64,000 nucleotides of DNA from Marivita cryptomonadis (GTDB taxonomy: Bacteria; Pseudomonadota; Alphaproteobacteria; Rhodobacterales; Rhodobacteraceae): contig NZ_JFKD01000014.1 of the NCBI RefSeq assembly GCF_002115725.1, forward strand, positions 1 through 64,000, in the 5' to 3' direction. Made by a program: the position numbers and the translations under genes. How positions within the stretch are numbered: position 1 is the stretch's first letter; each line of letters starts with the position of its first letter. Positions 43,680 to 56,298 of this stretch are shown here, one piece after another. The notes below the pieces were generated by a model. That model saw nothing but the letters and a program-made list of their open reading frames with translations, was not told the DNA's origin and did not search any database.

Positions 43680-43849
43680 GTGAAAAAACCTGCCGCCTTA
43701 CCATTATGCCCCGTGATGTGCGCGCCCTCGATGCGGCGTAGAAGATGCGCGGGGTGTTCCCTGTCGTTCATCGAAGCTAGGCAAGCGGGGCGCGGTTTGG
43801 CAAGAGAATTTGTGCAGAAGTCGCGAGTGGTTCTGTTCCAGTGCCTGTT

Positions 43850-44317
43850 TCAAAGGCGTTGAGCAAGCGCTGCCAACTGCTCGAGAGTGGTGCCCCATCC
43901 GTCGAAAAAGCCCATTTTTTCGTGTTCGTCACGCTTTTTCGAATCGGAGTGCATGACATGAGCAGCGTAAAGCGTGCCGCCGTCCTGTGGGATCAGGCGA
44001 ATGTCGGCGGTCATGAAGGCGGGGTTGGGGGAGGGGCGAAAACCGGACAGAACACCGTCGGTGAAGACCAGCCGGGTGTACCGATCGGCCAGCAGGAAAC
44101 ACCCGTCGTTTTCCATCAGCGTCCCATCGGGCAGCTTCATCACGTTGAAGGCGCGCCCACCGGGGCGCAGGTCGTTGTCGACCTCGGTCACTTCGACAGG
44201 ATGCGGCACGAACCATTGTTTGAAAAGCTCCGGTTCGGCCCAGCAGCGCCAGATGGTTTCGGGCGCGGCGTTTATCAGGCGTTCGATCTTGAGATCTGTG
44301 TCGGGGTTGAAGGTCAT
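43850..44317 (-). CDS. SRPBCC (AHSA1-like) domain protein
   Basis: A 155-residue START/Bet v1-fold protein. The opening LKIERLINAAPETIWRCWAEPELFKQWF and the PGGRAFNVMKLPDG and GWGTTLEQLAALA segments are typical of the AHSA1 (activator of Hsp90 ATPase-like) group, which binds hydrophobic ligands in a central cavity. It starts in an ATGA overlap with the second SRPBCC gene in an ArsR-led operon. No ligand can be assigned. Confidence 0.88.
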   Translation of the reverse strand: MTFNPDTDLKIERLINAAPETIWRCWAEPELFKQWFVPHPVEVTEVDNDLRPGGRAFNVMKLPDGTLMENDGCFLLADRYTRLVFTDGVLSGFRPSPNPAFMTADIRLIPQDGGTLYAAHVMHSDSKKRDEHEKMGFFDGWGTTLEQLAALAQRL

Positions 44318-44775
44318 GCCAGCGTTCCTGTGCTGATGAGATGCTCCAGCCGGGCGAGGCCGCTGGTCCAGCCAGATTGGAAATCGTCCTGCATGTCGTC
44401 GCCGGTCATCGAGGCGACCGCGACATCGACTGTGAGGGTTGTGGCCGGGCCGTCTGCCTCCAGCACATAGGTGACCAGCGACACGCCGAACCGTTGCCCA
44501 CCTGCCGTTACCGTCTCGCTGAAACAGGCCCGGGTAGGGCTTTCGATGTGATACCAATGGGTGTCGACGGTGAATTCCGGGTTGTCCGCGGGCCCGCAGC
44601 GGTGGCGTTCCTGCCCGCCTTCGCGCAGGTCAGTGATTTCCAGCACCAGCACAACGTCGTCTGACGGTCCACCCCAGAGTTCACGTGACTTGGCGTCGGT
44701 TAAAAGGTGCCAAAGGCGGTCTTGCGCTGCGGCGATGGTGCGGGTCAGGCGGAAAGTGGCGATGGGGGCGGTCAT
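44314..44775 (-). CDS. SRPBCC (AHSA1-like) domain protein
   Basis: A 153-residue protein of the same fold: FRLTRTIAAAQDRLWHLLTDAKSRELWGG at the start and DDMQDDFQSGWTSGLARLEHL at the end. It is only distantly similar to its neighbour, so the pair may be an old duplication. Overlaps with both neighbours by four bases show a single operon under the ArsR gene. Confidence 0.86.
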   Translation of the reverse strand: MTAPIATFRLTRTIAAAQDRLWHLLTDAKSRELWGGPSDDVVLVLEITDLREGGQERHRCGPADNPEFTVDTHWYHIESPTRACFSETVTAGGQRFGVSLVTYVLEADGPATTLTVDVAVASMTGDDMQDDFQSGWTSGLARLEHLISTGTLA

Positions 44776-45101
44776 GTTTTGGGCCTTTCAAGGGCTTCGG
44801 CCAGCGCCTGCAACCGGTTCAGACGACCCTCCCACAGCTTGCGCTGTCGGGCGAGCCAGTCTTCGGCGGCGGCCATGGGGGCGGCTTCGATGTGCAGGAC
44901 ACGGGTACGACCGGTTTTTTCCGACCGCACCAGACCGGCGCTTTCAAGCTTGCCCAGATGTTTGAGGAAAGAGGGCAGCGCCATGTCATGTGGTCTGTGC
45001 AGGTCAGAAACACTGGCGGGGCCGTCGAGCAGGCGTTCGATCACCGCCCGGCGGGTCGGGTCGGCCATTGCAGCGAAGATAGAGTCGAGATGGTTAGCCA
45101 T
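44772..45101 (-). CDS. ArsR-family transcriptional regulator
   Basis: A 109-residue winged-helix repressor: IFAAMADPTRRAVIERLLDGPASVSDL, then the recognition helix MALPSFLKHLGKLESAGLVRSEKTGR. No ArsR-type metal cysteines are seen, as in the SRPBCC-linked subgroup. The ATG at 45101 lies inside a 16-bp operator-like palindrome; an alternative TTG start at 45125 would add 8 residues. It probably represses its own operon through the two palindromes. Confidence 0.9.
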   Translation of the reverse strand: MANHLDSIFAAMADPTRRAVIERLLDGPASVSDLHRPHDMALPSFLKHLGKLESAGLVRSEKTGRTRVLHIEAAPMAAAEDWLARQRKLWEGRLNRLQALAEALERPKT

Positions 45102-45159
45102 GTGGCTAAGTAATTCTGCTTGCAATCGGCTGTCAAGATTAACTTAGCCATACGGCTAA
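45094..45159. promoter_or_regulatory. Two operator palindromes over the ArsR start
   Basis: TTAGCCATGTGGCTAA (45094-45109) and TTAGCCATACGGCTAA (45144-45159) share perfect TTAGCC/GGCTAA arms with a 4-base centre. They are 50 bp apart, and the first contains the start codon of the regulator. This arrangement fits tight autorepression by the ArsR protein, the natural candidate to bind them. Confidence 0.75.
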
Positions 45160-45266
45160 CAATTGGGAGTGGTCAGATTTCAAGATTGCAATGCTACTGT
45201 GCTTTTCGCTGACCTGTGGCACACACAAATATCTGGAAAGAAATGGTTTTCGGAGTTCTCAAACGA

Positions 45267-45929
45267 TCACGCGCCAAACGCGAAGATTGCCAGTGGCACG
45301 GGCAAAACGGCAATCGCAACAGTGAGCAGGAAGGCAGGCACAGAGAATACGCCGCTCATTCCGGCGGCAAAGGCGAGCCCACCCCCACCTCCGATCACGG
45401 CATTTCCCGGCACGTTGATCAGGACGGCAAGTGCGACGTATCGGTGCCGTGCCAGCCGCCGCAGCGCCGGCTGGCCTGTCATGGCGATCAGCATGTCGGG
45501 GCGATCCTTGCGGTCGATTGCGCAGAGCTGTTCCAGAAATTCGGCAATTCGCACGATACGCAGCGCGCGCAGGGTCCGGGCCGCTGCATCAAGCGGCACC
45601 AGACGGCCCACACCATAGGCCAGCGTCAGGCTGAGGATTGTCGCCAGATAGATGAACGGTGCCATCTGCGCGCCGAACACGGTAAGCAGAGTCATGCCGA
45701 TTTCGGCTCCGGGTACGAAGGGCAGTGCTGTGATCAGGACGTAGCTGAGCAGCCCCAACAGGATCATCTTGTGCATCAACGCTTCGTTGTGCGGCATGAC
45801 CTCGAACCCGAGGGCGTCCTTGACCTGCGCCGACAGGTGCACGGCCCCCAGCAGGACAGCGATCAGCACTGCAAGGCGCAGCGCCAGACCAAGGTAAAAG
45901 CGCAGGTCCGCCGTCTGGTCGTCGGTCAT
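45267..45929 (-). CDS. Membrane protein, possibly VTT/DedA-like
   Basis: A 220-residue protein with about five membrane spans. The GLLSYVLITALPFVPGAEIGMTLLTVFG and INVPGNAVIGGGGGLAFAAG segments resemble the re-entrant loops of VTT/DedA-type transporters (TVP38/TMEM64 group), though the match is loose. Function is unknown; such proteins move lipids. It overlaps the upstream exported-protein gene by ATGA, so the two are probably co-expressed. Confidence 0.68.
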   Translation of the reverse strand: MTDDQTADLRFYLGLALRLAVLIAVLLGAVHLSAQVKDALGFEVMPHNEALMHKMILLGLLSYVLITALPFVPGAEIGMTLLTVFGAQMAPFIYLATILSLTLAYGVGRLVPLDAAARTLRALRIVRIAEFLEQLCAIDRKDRPDMLIAMTGQPALRRLARHRYVALAVLINVPGNAVIGGGGGLAFAAGMSGVFSVPAFLLTVAIAVLPVPLAIFAFGA

Positions 45930-46426
45930 AGGTTGGTCAACACCTCAACGGGCTGATCCGACAAACTTCCCTTGAACTCAAGCACCTGCTGCGTGTCCCA
46001 ATACCAGCGCGACACAGTCCACGTGACGGTGCCATGAACCGTGTCATCCCGGACCGTTCCGCGCCAGACCATGGTTGTGTTTTTGGTGGGACAGTAGGCT
46101 TCGACGATGAAATCCGTGCCGCCTTCGACCTCGCGCACCAGATAGGCGCTGGGCGGGTAGTTGCACCGATCGGTGCATTCGCGTGACATGAACAGCCCGT
46201 GGCTGAATTGCACATAGTCCTCAAGTTCGGGTGGTTTGCCCTGCAATCCCATGACTGTGTCGAACCGCTGGCCGTCCAGTGGCCCTGTGCCCGACGGATC
46301 GCGCAGCGCCATGAGCATCGCGCGCGGGGTGGCAGCCGCGTGATCGGCATCGCTTGGTTCCTTCAGGATGAGCGTTGTCACACCGCCGAGCATCAAGCAT
46401 CCGATGAGGGCAAAGATCCATTTCAT
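45926..46426 (-). CDS. Exported or membrane-anchored hypothetical protein
   Basis: A 166-residue protein with an N-terminal hydrophobic segment (MKWIFALIGCLMLGGVTTLIL) that is either a signal anchor or a signal peptide, then a soluble domain with paired cysteines (SRECTDRCNYPP) suggestive of a disulfide. I recognise no family. It overlaps the following membrane-protein gene by four bases and is divergent from dnaE. Confidence 0.65.
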   Translation of the reverse strand: MKWIFALIGCLMLGGVTTLILKEPSDADHAAATPRAMLMALRDPSGTGPLDGQRFDTVMGLQGKPPELEDYVQFSHGLFMSRECTDRCNYPPSAYLVREVEGGTDFIVEAYCPTKNTTMVWRGTVRDDTVHGTVTWTVSRWYWDTQQVLEFKGSLSDQPVEVLTNL

Positions 46427-46589
46427 GCACGATTCCTTTGTGGGGCAGCTTAGGGCCTTGTTCCGCTTAAGGATACAGCCAAGCCTTTGTGCTGTCTTTC
46501 AGGGAGGCTTGAGCCGGTCACATGTAATCCTGTGGAAAACCGAGATCTGGGGCTTTCACACAGGCCGACCCCAGCATATCGTGGACGTC

Positions 46590-50090
<3,501 letters not shown>

Positions 50091-50176
50091 TCCTCGCACA
50101 GCGGAAAGTCGCGTGCGGCTTGCTGGACGGGAAGAACGCGCGTCGCTAGGGTGCCGCATCGGAGTTGGGGGAACAG

Positions 50177-51154
50177 ATGATCCGTATCGCGGCAATCCTG
50201 ATCGTGTGCAGTCTTGTGGCCGGATGTGCCAGCGATCCTCTCAGCGGTGTGCCGCGTTTATCCGAAACCGACGTGACCGACAGCGACATCCAAGCGGCAT
50301 TGCGCAGCGATGCTGACATCGTGGACGACGCAGGTGTCGCGCCAGAGGCAAAGCCCACAGGCTTTTTCGGACGCCTTTTCGGAGTGGGCGATGGGGCGTC
50401 GCAACCAGCGGTGGCCGAAGCAGCGGCTGACGTGGACGCCACGATTGTAGAGTCCGAAAATGCAGATGCGACAGCCGAAGTACCCCAACCTGCCAGCGAG
50501 CCTGCGCCGCGCCGTGGCTTGCTTGGGTTCTTGAGCCGGGCTGCGCAGACGGCTCAGGCAGATGATGGCACCCAATTGGCCGCCGCCCCGCCGCAGACGC
50601 AGAGTGATGCCGCTCCTGCGGTGGAAATCGCACGGGCCCGAGGCCCAAAACCAGACGCGCCGGATTACCGGATTGTCCCGATGGGCACCGCTCTGCCTTA
50701 CGGTGTGCTTGCACGGGTATGTGACGTACCGGATCGGCAGCTTGGTACTCGGGTCGAGAGATATCCCGAGTCGCGGTCTGTTTATGCGCTTTACGATTCA
50801 CAACCCGGCAACACCGCCCCGCACACATTCTACGTGACTGGGTTTGATGATGGATGTGCGCGGCAGTTTACGGCGGCGTTGGCCTTGTTCGGCAGCCCCG
50901 AAACACACGAGCAGTTGCGCTATGGTTTGCCGTCCAAGGTTCAGCCCTATTCGTCGACCGATGCCGCATACGAGACCCTGAAGTCGCGTGTGTGTCGTGT
51001 CGGAAAGGGCAAGCCGTGCGGGTCGTCCATGTCGCAACTTGCGCGCACGACAGCTTTTGTCAGCGTCTATGAAACGTTTGGATCGAACCCAGAATGGAAG
51101 ACGATTTTGCTGCATGACGGCGAAGTTGTGGAAACCGACATTCGCAGCAATTAA
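50177..51154 (+). CDS. Hypothetical lipoprotein
   Basis: A 325-residue protein with a lipoprotein signal (lipobox LVAGC, Cys at residue 17). Residues 20-150 are acidic and Ala/Pro-rich and probably unstructured; the C-terminal half (about 165-320) is folded, with five cysteines (ARVCDVP, GCARQF, SRVCRVGKGKPCG), and starts DYRIVPMGTALPYGVLARVC. I know of no function. It lies 86 bases after dnaE, with GGGGGAA before the ATG. Confidence 0.8.
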   Translation: MIRIAAILIVCSLVAGCASDPLSGVPRLSETDVTDSDIQAALRSDADIVDDAGVAPEAKPTGFFGRLFGVGDGASQPAVAEAAADVDATIVESENADATAEVPQPASEPAPRRGLLGFLSRAAQTAQADDGTQLAAAPPQTQSDAAPAVEIARARGPKPDAPDYRIVPMGTALPYGVLARVCDVPDRQLGTRVERYPESRSVYALYDSQPGNTAPHTFYVTGFDDGCARQFTAALALFGSPETHEQLRYGLPSKVQPYSSTDAAYETLKSRVCRVGKGKPCGSSMSQLARTTAFVSVYETFGSNPEWKTILLHDGEVVETDIRSN

Positions 51155-51162
51155 GCTGCGGT

Positions 51163-51363
51163 CTAGTAATGTGGCGGGCGTTCATCGCCAAGCACCATAC
51201 CGCCAGATCCTTCGGCTTCGCGTTCTGCCTCGCGCATCAACAACATTTCGACCCGCGCCGTCAGGCGGTCGATTTCCTTGGCCTGTCGCGCCACGGTGTC
51301 AGACAGGTCGTCGGTAATGCGCATCAGATGCGCGATGCGTTCTTCGAGGGCGGTGGTATCCAT
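51163..51363 (-). CDS. slyX: SlyX family protein
   Basis: A 66-residue coiled-coil protein: LEERIAHLMRITDDLSDTVARQAKEIDRLTARVEML, with the conserved C-terminal ERPPHY. This is the SlyX family, of unknown function. It is convergent with the lipoprotein gene (8 bases between stops) and divergent from hisS across a 211-base region. Confidence 0.9.
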   Translation of the reverse strand: MDTTALEERIAHLMRITDDLSDTVARQAKEIDRLTARVEMLLMREAEREAEGSGGMVLGDERPPHY

Positions 51364-51426
51364 GTCCCACAGATGTGCCGACTAAGCGGCGATGGCAAGA
51401 GGCAATGGGTCCGCAAAGTGACCTAT

Positions 51427-51444
51427 TGTTTCGCGCGCGAAACA
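51427..51444. promoter_or_regulatory. Perfect palindrome in the slyX-hisS divergent promoter
   Basis: TGTTTCGCGCGCGAAACA is an 18-bp perfect dyad, 63 bases upstream of slyX and 130 bases upstream of hisS, followed by AT-rich DNA with a plausible promoter (TTGTTA then TATACG). It looks like an operator for a dimeric regulator. I cannot name the regulator. Confidence 0.5.
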
Positions 51445-51574
51445 TTGGGTCCGATCCGGCCCATTTAACCTTTTGTTAACCAACGCGCCTATACGGGAGG
51501 TGCGGCTCTGCTTGCCCCCTCGGGTTCCAGCGTTTAGAGGAGGCGCGACACTCAAGCCCAGGCGGGAATTGACC

Positions 51575-53059
51575 ATGGCCAAAGAGAAAAAAGCCCCCAA
51601 GCCCAAGGCGCAGACGCCCAAGGGCTTTCGCGACTATTTCGGCACGGAAGTAACCGAACGCGCCGAGATGTTGGCGCAGATCGCAGGGGTCTATCATCGC
51701 TATGGGTTCGACGCTTTGGAAAGCTCTGCGGTTGAGACCGTTGAGGCGCTGGGCAAGTTCCTTCCCGATGTGGATCGCCCGAACGAGGGCGTGTTTGCGT
51801 GGCAGGAAGATGAGGACGGCGATAAGGGCGATTGGCTTGCGCTGCGCTATGATCTGACAGCGCCTTTGGCGCGGGTCTATGCACAACACCGCAATGATCT
51901 GCCGCTGCCCTACCGGCGTTATGCTATGGGGCCGGTGTGGCGCAATGAAAAGCCGGGGCCGGGGCGGTTTCGCCAGTTTTATCAATGTGATGCGGATACG
52001 GTTGGGTCCGGGTCTGTTGCCGCGGATGCAGAGATTTGTGCGATGCTGGCGGATACTTTGGAAGTCGTGGGCATTCCGCGCGGAGATTACATTGTTCGAG
52101 TGAACAACCGGAAGGTTTTGAACGGTGTGCTTGAAGCCATGGGCCTGAATGACGACGCCCAACGCGACGCAGTTCTGCGCACCATCGACAAGTTCGACAA
52201 GGTGGGTGAAGCCGGTGTGCGCGAGTTGCTGGGCAAGGGTCGGTTGGATGCCTCAGGTGCTTATATTGACGGTGTGGGTCTGAGTGATGCGCAGGCCGAG
52301 CCTGTTATCGCGTTCTTAACCTCCAAGGGCGAAACTGCGGCGCAGACGATTCAAAATCTGAAGGCGGCGATTGGTGATAGCACGATTGGGGCAGAAGGTG
52401 TGGCAGAGCTTGAGCAGATCGCTGATCTGCTGGCTGCTGGCGGCTATGGGCCGGATCGCATCGTCATTGATCCATCCGTGGTGCGTGGTCTTGGCTATTA
52501 CACCGGCCCGGTGTTCGAGGCCGAGCTTACCTTTGAAATCCTCGATGAAAAGGGCCGAAAGCGGCAGTTCGGGTCGGTCGCTGGCGGCGGGCGGTATGAC
52601 GATCTGGTCAAGCGCTTTACCGGCCAGCCGGTCCCCGCCACAGGGGTCAGCATCGGTGTGGATCGCCTTTTGGCTGCCCTGCGTGAAAAAGGCCGGATCG
52701 GCAGCCAAAGCGCGGGTCCGGTGGTGGTTACCGTCATGGATCGCGACCGGATGGGTGACTATCAGGCGATGGTGGCCGAACTGCGCAGCGCAGGCATCCG
52801 GGCCGAGGTCTATCTGGGGAACCCGAAGAATTTCGGCAACCAGCTGAAATACGCGGACAAGCGCAATTCGCCCGTAGCGGTGATCGAAGGTGGTGACGAA
52901 AAGGCCAATGGTGTGGTGCAGATCAAGGACCTGATCCTTGGGGCCAAGATCGCGGAAAGCGCGAGCCTTGAGGAATGGCAGGACCGACCAAACCAGTTCG
53001 AAGTGCCGCGTGATCAGCTTGTTTCCAAAGTGCGCGAGATCCTCGAAAGCTATTCCTGA
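51575..53059 (+). CDS. hisS: Histidyl-tRNA synthetase
   Basis: A 494-residue class II synthetase charging tRNA-His. Motifs include GFRDYFGTE (near 17), motif 2 [29 protein letters not shown], the histidine loops [15 protein letters not shown] and [12 protein letters not shown], and motif 3 [15 protein letters not shown], with the C-terminal anticodon domain last. A lysine-rich start ([16 protein letters not shown]) is typical of this order. The ATG at 51575 fits. It overlaps hisZ by one base. Confidence 0.97.
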   Translation: MAKEKKAPKPKAQTPKGFRDYFGTEVTERAEMLAQIAGVYHRYGFDALESSAVETVEALGKFLPDVDRPNEGVFAWQEDEDGDKGDWLALRYDLTAPLARVYAQHRNDLPLPYRRYAMGPVWRNEKPGPGRFRQFYQCDADTVGSGSVAADAEICAMLADTLEVVGIPRGDYIVRVNNRKVLNGVLEAMGLNDDAQRDAVLRTIDKFDKVGEAGVRELLGKGRLDASGAYIDGVGLSDAQAEPVIAFLTSKGETAAQTIQNLKAAIGDSTIGAEGVAELEQIADLLAAGGYGPDRIVIDPSVVRGLGYYTGPVFEAELTFEILDEKGRKRQFGSVAGGGRYDDLVKRFTGQPVPATGVSIGVDRLLAALREKGRIGSQSAGPVVVTVMDRDRMGDYQAMVAELRSAGIRAEVYLGNPKNFGNQLKYADKRNSPVAVIEGGDEKANGVVQIKDLILGAKIAESASLEEWQDRPNQFEVPRDQLVSKVREILESYS

Positions 53060-54156
53060 TGGCGCAAGACATTCCTTATAAGTCCCGCGTCCGGATCGAG
53101 GCCGAAGCCATCTGCGACGGCTTTGTGGCTGCTGGGGCAGCACGGTTTGAAACCGACATCCTGCTGTCCGCCGAGGTTCTGTTGGACCTATACGGTGAGG
53201 ACATCCGGGCGCGAGCCTATGTGACGACAGACCCGGAGCGCGGCGAGATGATGTTACGCCCGGATTTCACCGTGCCGGTGGTGCAGTATCACATGTCGGG
53301 TGATGGCCTGCCTGCCAGCTACACCTATTTCGGAGAGGTTTTCCGCAAACAGGAAGACCACCCGGACCGCCGCAGCGAATACATGCAGGTGGGGTACGAA
53401 GAATTTGGTGGCGCCAACGCGGCGGCGGCGGATGCTGATGTGTTTGGGCAGTTTTCTGACGCTTTGGCGCCGCTTGGCCTGCGCGCGGCGACTGGGGATA
53501 TCGGTATTCTTATCGCCATGGTCGAAGGTCTGAACACCACCGAGGACCGCCGCGCGGCGTTGATGCGGCACATCTGGCGGCCTGCGCGATTTACCGCTTT
53601 GGTCAAACGCTTTGCAGGTCTGACACCGGTGCCACCGTCACGGGCGGCACTGCTGGCCTCGGATGTAGGATTGCCGGAAGACGGCGTGATGATCGGGTTG
53701 CGCAGCGAACGCGAGATCGCAAACCGGATTGACGCCTTGCGCGCGGATGCGGCACAGGCACCGATGTCGTCCGAGATTGTTGATCTGATCGCAGCAGTTC
53801 TGGCGGTGTCGGAAACCTGCCCGAACGCGTTGGAACACTTGCGCGATATCGCGGTTGATCTGCCCGGATTGCTGCCCGCTCTCGACCGGTTCGAAGCACG
53901 CTGCGAGGCGATGGTGCAGCGCGGCATCGACGTGGATGCGCTGCCGTTCGAGGCGTCTTATGGGCGCACGTCGATGGAGTATTATGATGGGTTCGTGTTC
54001 GGCTTTTACAGCGAAACACGGCCTGACCTGCCACCCGTCGCCACGGGTGGGCGCTATGATGCGCTGACCCGGCGGTTGGGGCAGGGGCGCGAAAACCCTG
54101 CAGTGGGCGGAGTCATCCGGCCTGACGTGGTTCTCGAACTTGGGGGGCTGCGATGA
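53059..54156 (+). CDS. hisZ: ATP phosphoribosyltransferase regulatory subunit HisZ
   Basis: A 365-residue catalytically inactive HisRS paralogue that binds histidine and regulates short-form HisG. It has LRPDFTVPVVQYHMSG and YTYFGEVFRKQEDHPDR in place of synthetase motifs, and ends ATGGRYDALTRRLGQGRENPAVGGVIRPD. It is joined to hisS (TGATG) and to hisG (ATGA), the standard alphaproteobacterial set. Confidence 0.95.
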   Translation: MAQDIPYKSRVRIEAEAICDGFVAAGAARFETDILLSAEVLLDLYGEDIRARAYVTTDPERGEMMLRPDFTVPVVQYHMSGDGLPASYTYFGEVFRKQEDHPDRRSEYMQVGYEEFGGANAAAADADVFGQFSDALAPLGLRAATGDIGILIAMVEGLNTTEDRRAALMRHIWRPARFTALVKRFAGLTPVPPSRAALLASDVGLPEDGVMIGLRSEREIANRIDALRADAAQAPMSSEIVDLIAAVLAVSETCPNALEHLRDIAVDLPGLLPALDRFEARCEAMVQRGIDVDALPFEASYGRTSMEYYDGFVFGFYSETRPDLPPVATGGRYDALTRRLGQGRENPAVGGVIRPDVVLELGGLR

Positions 54157-54845
54157 CGATCAAGCTGGGTGTGCCGTCCAAGGGGCGGCTGATGGAAAAG
54201 ACCTTTGACTGGTTCGGTGCGCGGGGTGTGACGCTTTCTCGGACGGGATCGGACCGCGAATATGCGGGCGCGGTCGAGGGCGTGGACGGTGTCGATCTGG
54301 TCTTGCTGTCGGCTGGCGAGATTCCGCGCGAGCTGGCTGCGGGGCGCATTCACCTTGGAGTGACGGGCAACGATCTGATCCAGGAAAAGCTGGTGCAGTG
54401 GGATCAGAAGGTTGAACCGCTGGCCCCCTTGGGCTTTGGCCACGCGAACCTGATCGTGGCGGTGCCGCATTGCTGGGTGGATGTAGATACGCTGGATGAT
54501 CTGGACGGTGCGGCCGCCGCATTTCGCGCGCGGCACGGATTTCGGATGCGGATTGCCACCAAGTATCATCGGCTGGTGCGCGATTACCTGCGCCGGGGCG
54601 GCGTGGCGGATTACCAATTGGTGGACAGTCAGGGGGCAACCGAAGGCACGGTCAAGAACCTGACAGCCGAGGCGATTGCCGACATCACTTCGACTGGAGA
54701 AACGTTGCGGGCAAACCACCTCAAGATCTTGGACGAACCACCTGTGCTGGAGAGTCAGGCGACGCTGTTCCGCAGCCGGGTGGCCGACAAGACCGATGCG
54801 GATCGTGTGGTTCTGCGGGCGTTGATCGAGCGGTTGGGTGTATAA
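54153..54845 (+). CDS. hisG: ATP phosphoribosyltransferase, short form HisG
   Basis: A 230-residue catalytic subunit for the first step of histidine synthesis, condensing ATP with PRPP. Family features are KLGVPSKGRLMEKT (4-17), LLSAGEIPRELAAGRIHLGVTG, FRMRIATKYHRLVRDYL and VDSQGATEGTVKNL. The absence of the C-terminal allosteric domain explains the need for HisZ next door. Confidence 0.96.
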   Translation: MTIKLGVPSKGRLMEKTFDWFGARGVTLSRTGSDREYAGAVEGVDGVDLVLLSAGEIPRELAAGRIHLGVTGNDLIQEKLVQWDQKVEPLAPLGFGHANLIVAVPHCWVDVDTLDDLDGAAAAFRARHGFRMRIATKYHRLVRDYLRRGGVADYQLVDSQGATEGTVKNLTAEAIADITSTGETLRANHLKILDEPPVLESQATLFRSRVADKTDADRVVLRALIERLGV

Positions 54846-54897
54846 CGCAGGGCATTCCGTCGCCGGATAGACCAAACCGGCCCGCGCGTTTTGCGCG

Positions 54898-56217
54898 TCA
54901 TATTTGCCGTTGGAACAAATCCCGCAGCGTGATGTGCGCGCGCAGGCGCGTGGCCAGCAGGAACAGCCCGGCGGCTTTGCGTTGCAGGTACAGCACCTCG
55001 GTCGGAGGAATATGCTGGATTGACCGGTCACGGCCCAAGGCCATGCCACGGTCGCGCAGGTCGGACACCAGAGTGGTGTCGCCGAAATCGAACCCATCGG
55101 GATGCAGCATCGGTGCGTTTGCCATTTCGACCATGGCTAGAATCTCGAGGCGCGTCTTTTCAGGCAGGGCATCTGACAACAAACCCAGCCCGCGCAGGGC
55201 GTCGGCGATGCCGGTCAGGTCGTTGTCCAACGACGGCCGCAGGATCGCGCGGGACTGTGCCACGAGGTTTGGTGACAGAACCCGGGTCGCGCCGAAGTCG
55301 AGCAGTACCAGTTTGCCTGTGTCGGGTTGCCAGCGGAAATTGGCGAAGTTGGGGTCGGATTGAACGAGGTGAAATTCGAACACTTCGCGCATCATCAGGG
55401 TGATCAGCCGTTCGGCCATCTGGTTGCGCGTGATCTGGTCCGCGTCTTCCAGCGTGTCGATCGGATCGGAGGGGATGTATTCCATCGCCAGGATATCGCG
55501 CGTGGAGAGGTCGTCGTGATAGGCTGGGACGATGAAATCGGGGTCGTCGCTCAGAAGGTCGCCGAAACGGACAAGGCTGCGGGCCTCTTGGTCGTAGTCG
55601 GCCTCTTCGTGCAGTTGTGCGCGGGCGTCCTCGAGCAGAGGTTTGAGGTCAAGGCCTTTGGGCATCATGCCGGACAGACGCATGAGGCTGGCAAGGTTGC
55701 GCAGGTCGCTGTCGATGCTGTCGCGGATGCCGGGATATTGCACCTTGATCGCCAGATCGCGCCCATCGCGGGTCTGGGCGCGGTGGACTTGCCCGATGGA
55801 GGCGGCGGCGATGGGGCGGACATCGAATTTTTTGAACCGTTTGGTGAAATCTGCGCCCCATGCCTTGGTCAACACGTGTTTGAGTTGCGCCGGGGGCATG
55901 AAATGGGCCTGCGCTTGCAACGGTCGCAGCACGGCAGCCAGTTCGGGTGTGAGCAGATCGCCCGCTTCGAGGGACAGGAGTTGGCCCATCTTCATCGCCG
56001 CGCCGCGCATCTGGGACAGTTGTTGCGTCAGGCGATGGGCGTTTGATGGGGTCAGGAACATATCGCGGGGCGACGGGCGTTGTCCGCGCAGCAAATGCTT
56101 TGCGCCTTCGGCCGCGGCAGAGGTCAGGAGTCCACCAGCCAGACCGCCCATACGGACGGCTCGGGAGGCGCGTCCTGTGGGGACGGCGCGGCTGCGCGGG
56201 TCGATGTCATCTTTCAT
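54898..56217 (-). CDS. ABC1/AarF (UbiB-like) kinase family protein
   Basis: A 439-residue atypical kinase. The KxGQ motif is MRGAAMKMGQLLSLE (near 75), the Ala-rich loop is AAASIGQVHRAQ, the lysine is in LAIKVQYPGI, and the catalytic Asp lies in QSDPNFANFRW followed by LVLLDFGATR. UbiB relatives support ubiquinone synthesis; this shorter form without C-terminal membrane helices may have another lipid-related role. It is convergent with hisG. Confidence 0.88.
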   Translation of the reverse strand: MKDDIDPRSRAVPTGRASRAVRMGGLAGGLLTSAAAEGAKHLLRGQRPSPRDMFLTPSNAHRLTQQLSQMRGAAMKMGQLLSLEAGDLLTPELAAVLRPLQAQAHFMPPAQLKHVLTKAWGADFTKRFKKFDVRPIAAASIGQVHRAQTRDGRDLAIKVQYPGIRDSIDSDLRNLASLMRLSGMMPKGLDLKPLLEDARAQLHEEADYDQEARSLVRFGDLLSDDPDFIVPAYHDDLSTRDILAMEYIPSDPIDTLEDADQITRNQMAERLITLMMREVFEFHLVQSDPNFANFRWQPDTGKLVLLDFGATRVLSPNLVAQSRAILRPSLDNDLTGIADALRGLGLLSDALPEKTRLEILAMVEMANAPMLHPDGFDFGDTTLVSDLRDRGMALGRDRSIQHIPPTEVLYLQRKAAGLFLLATRLRAHITLRDLFQRQI

Positions 56218-56298
56218 GCGGGAGAGGTAACGCCCAGTTGGGCCGGGGCAATGCGGGCGCGCGCCAAAATTCGAGTTTGGCGCGCGCGATGCGGCGGC

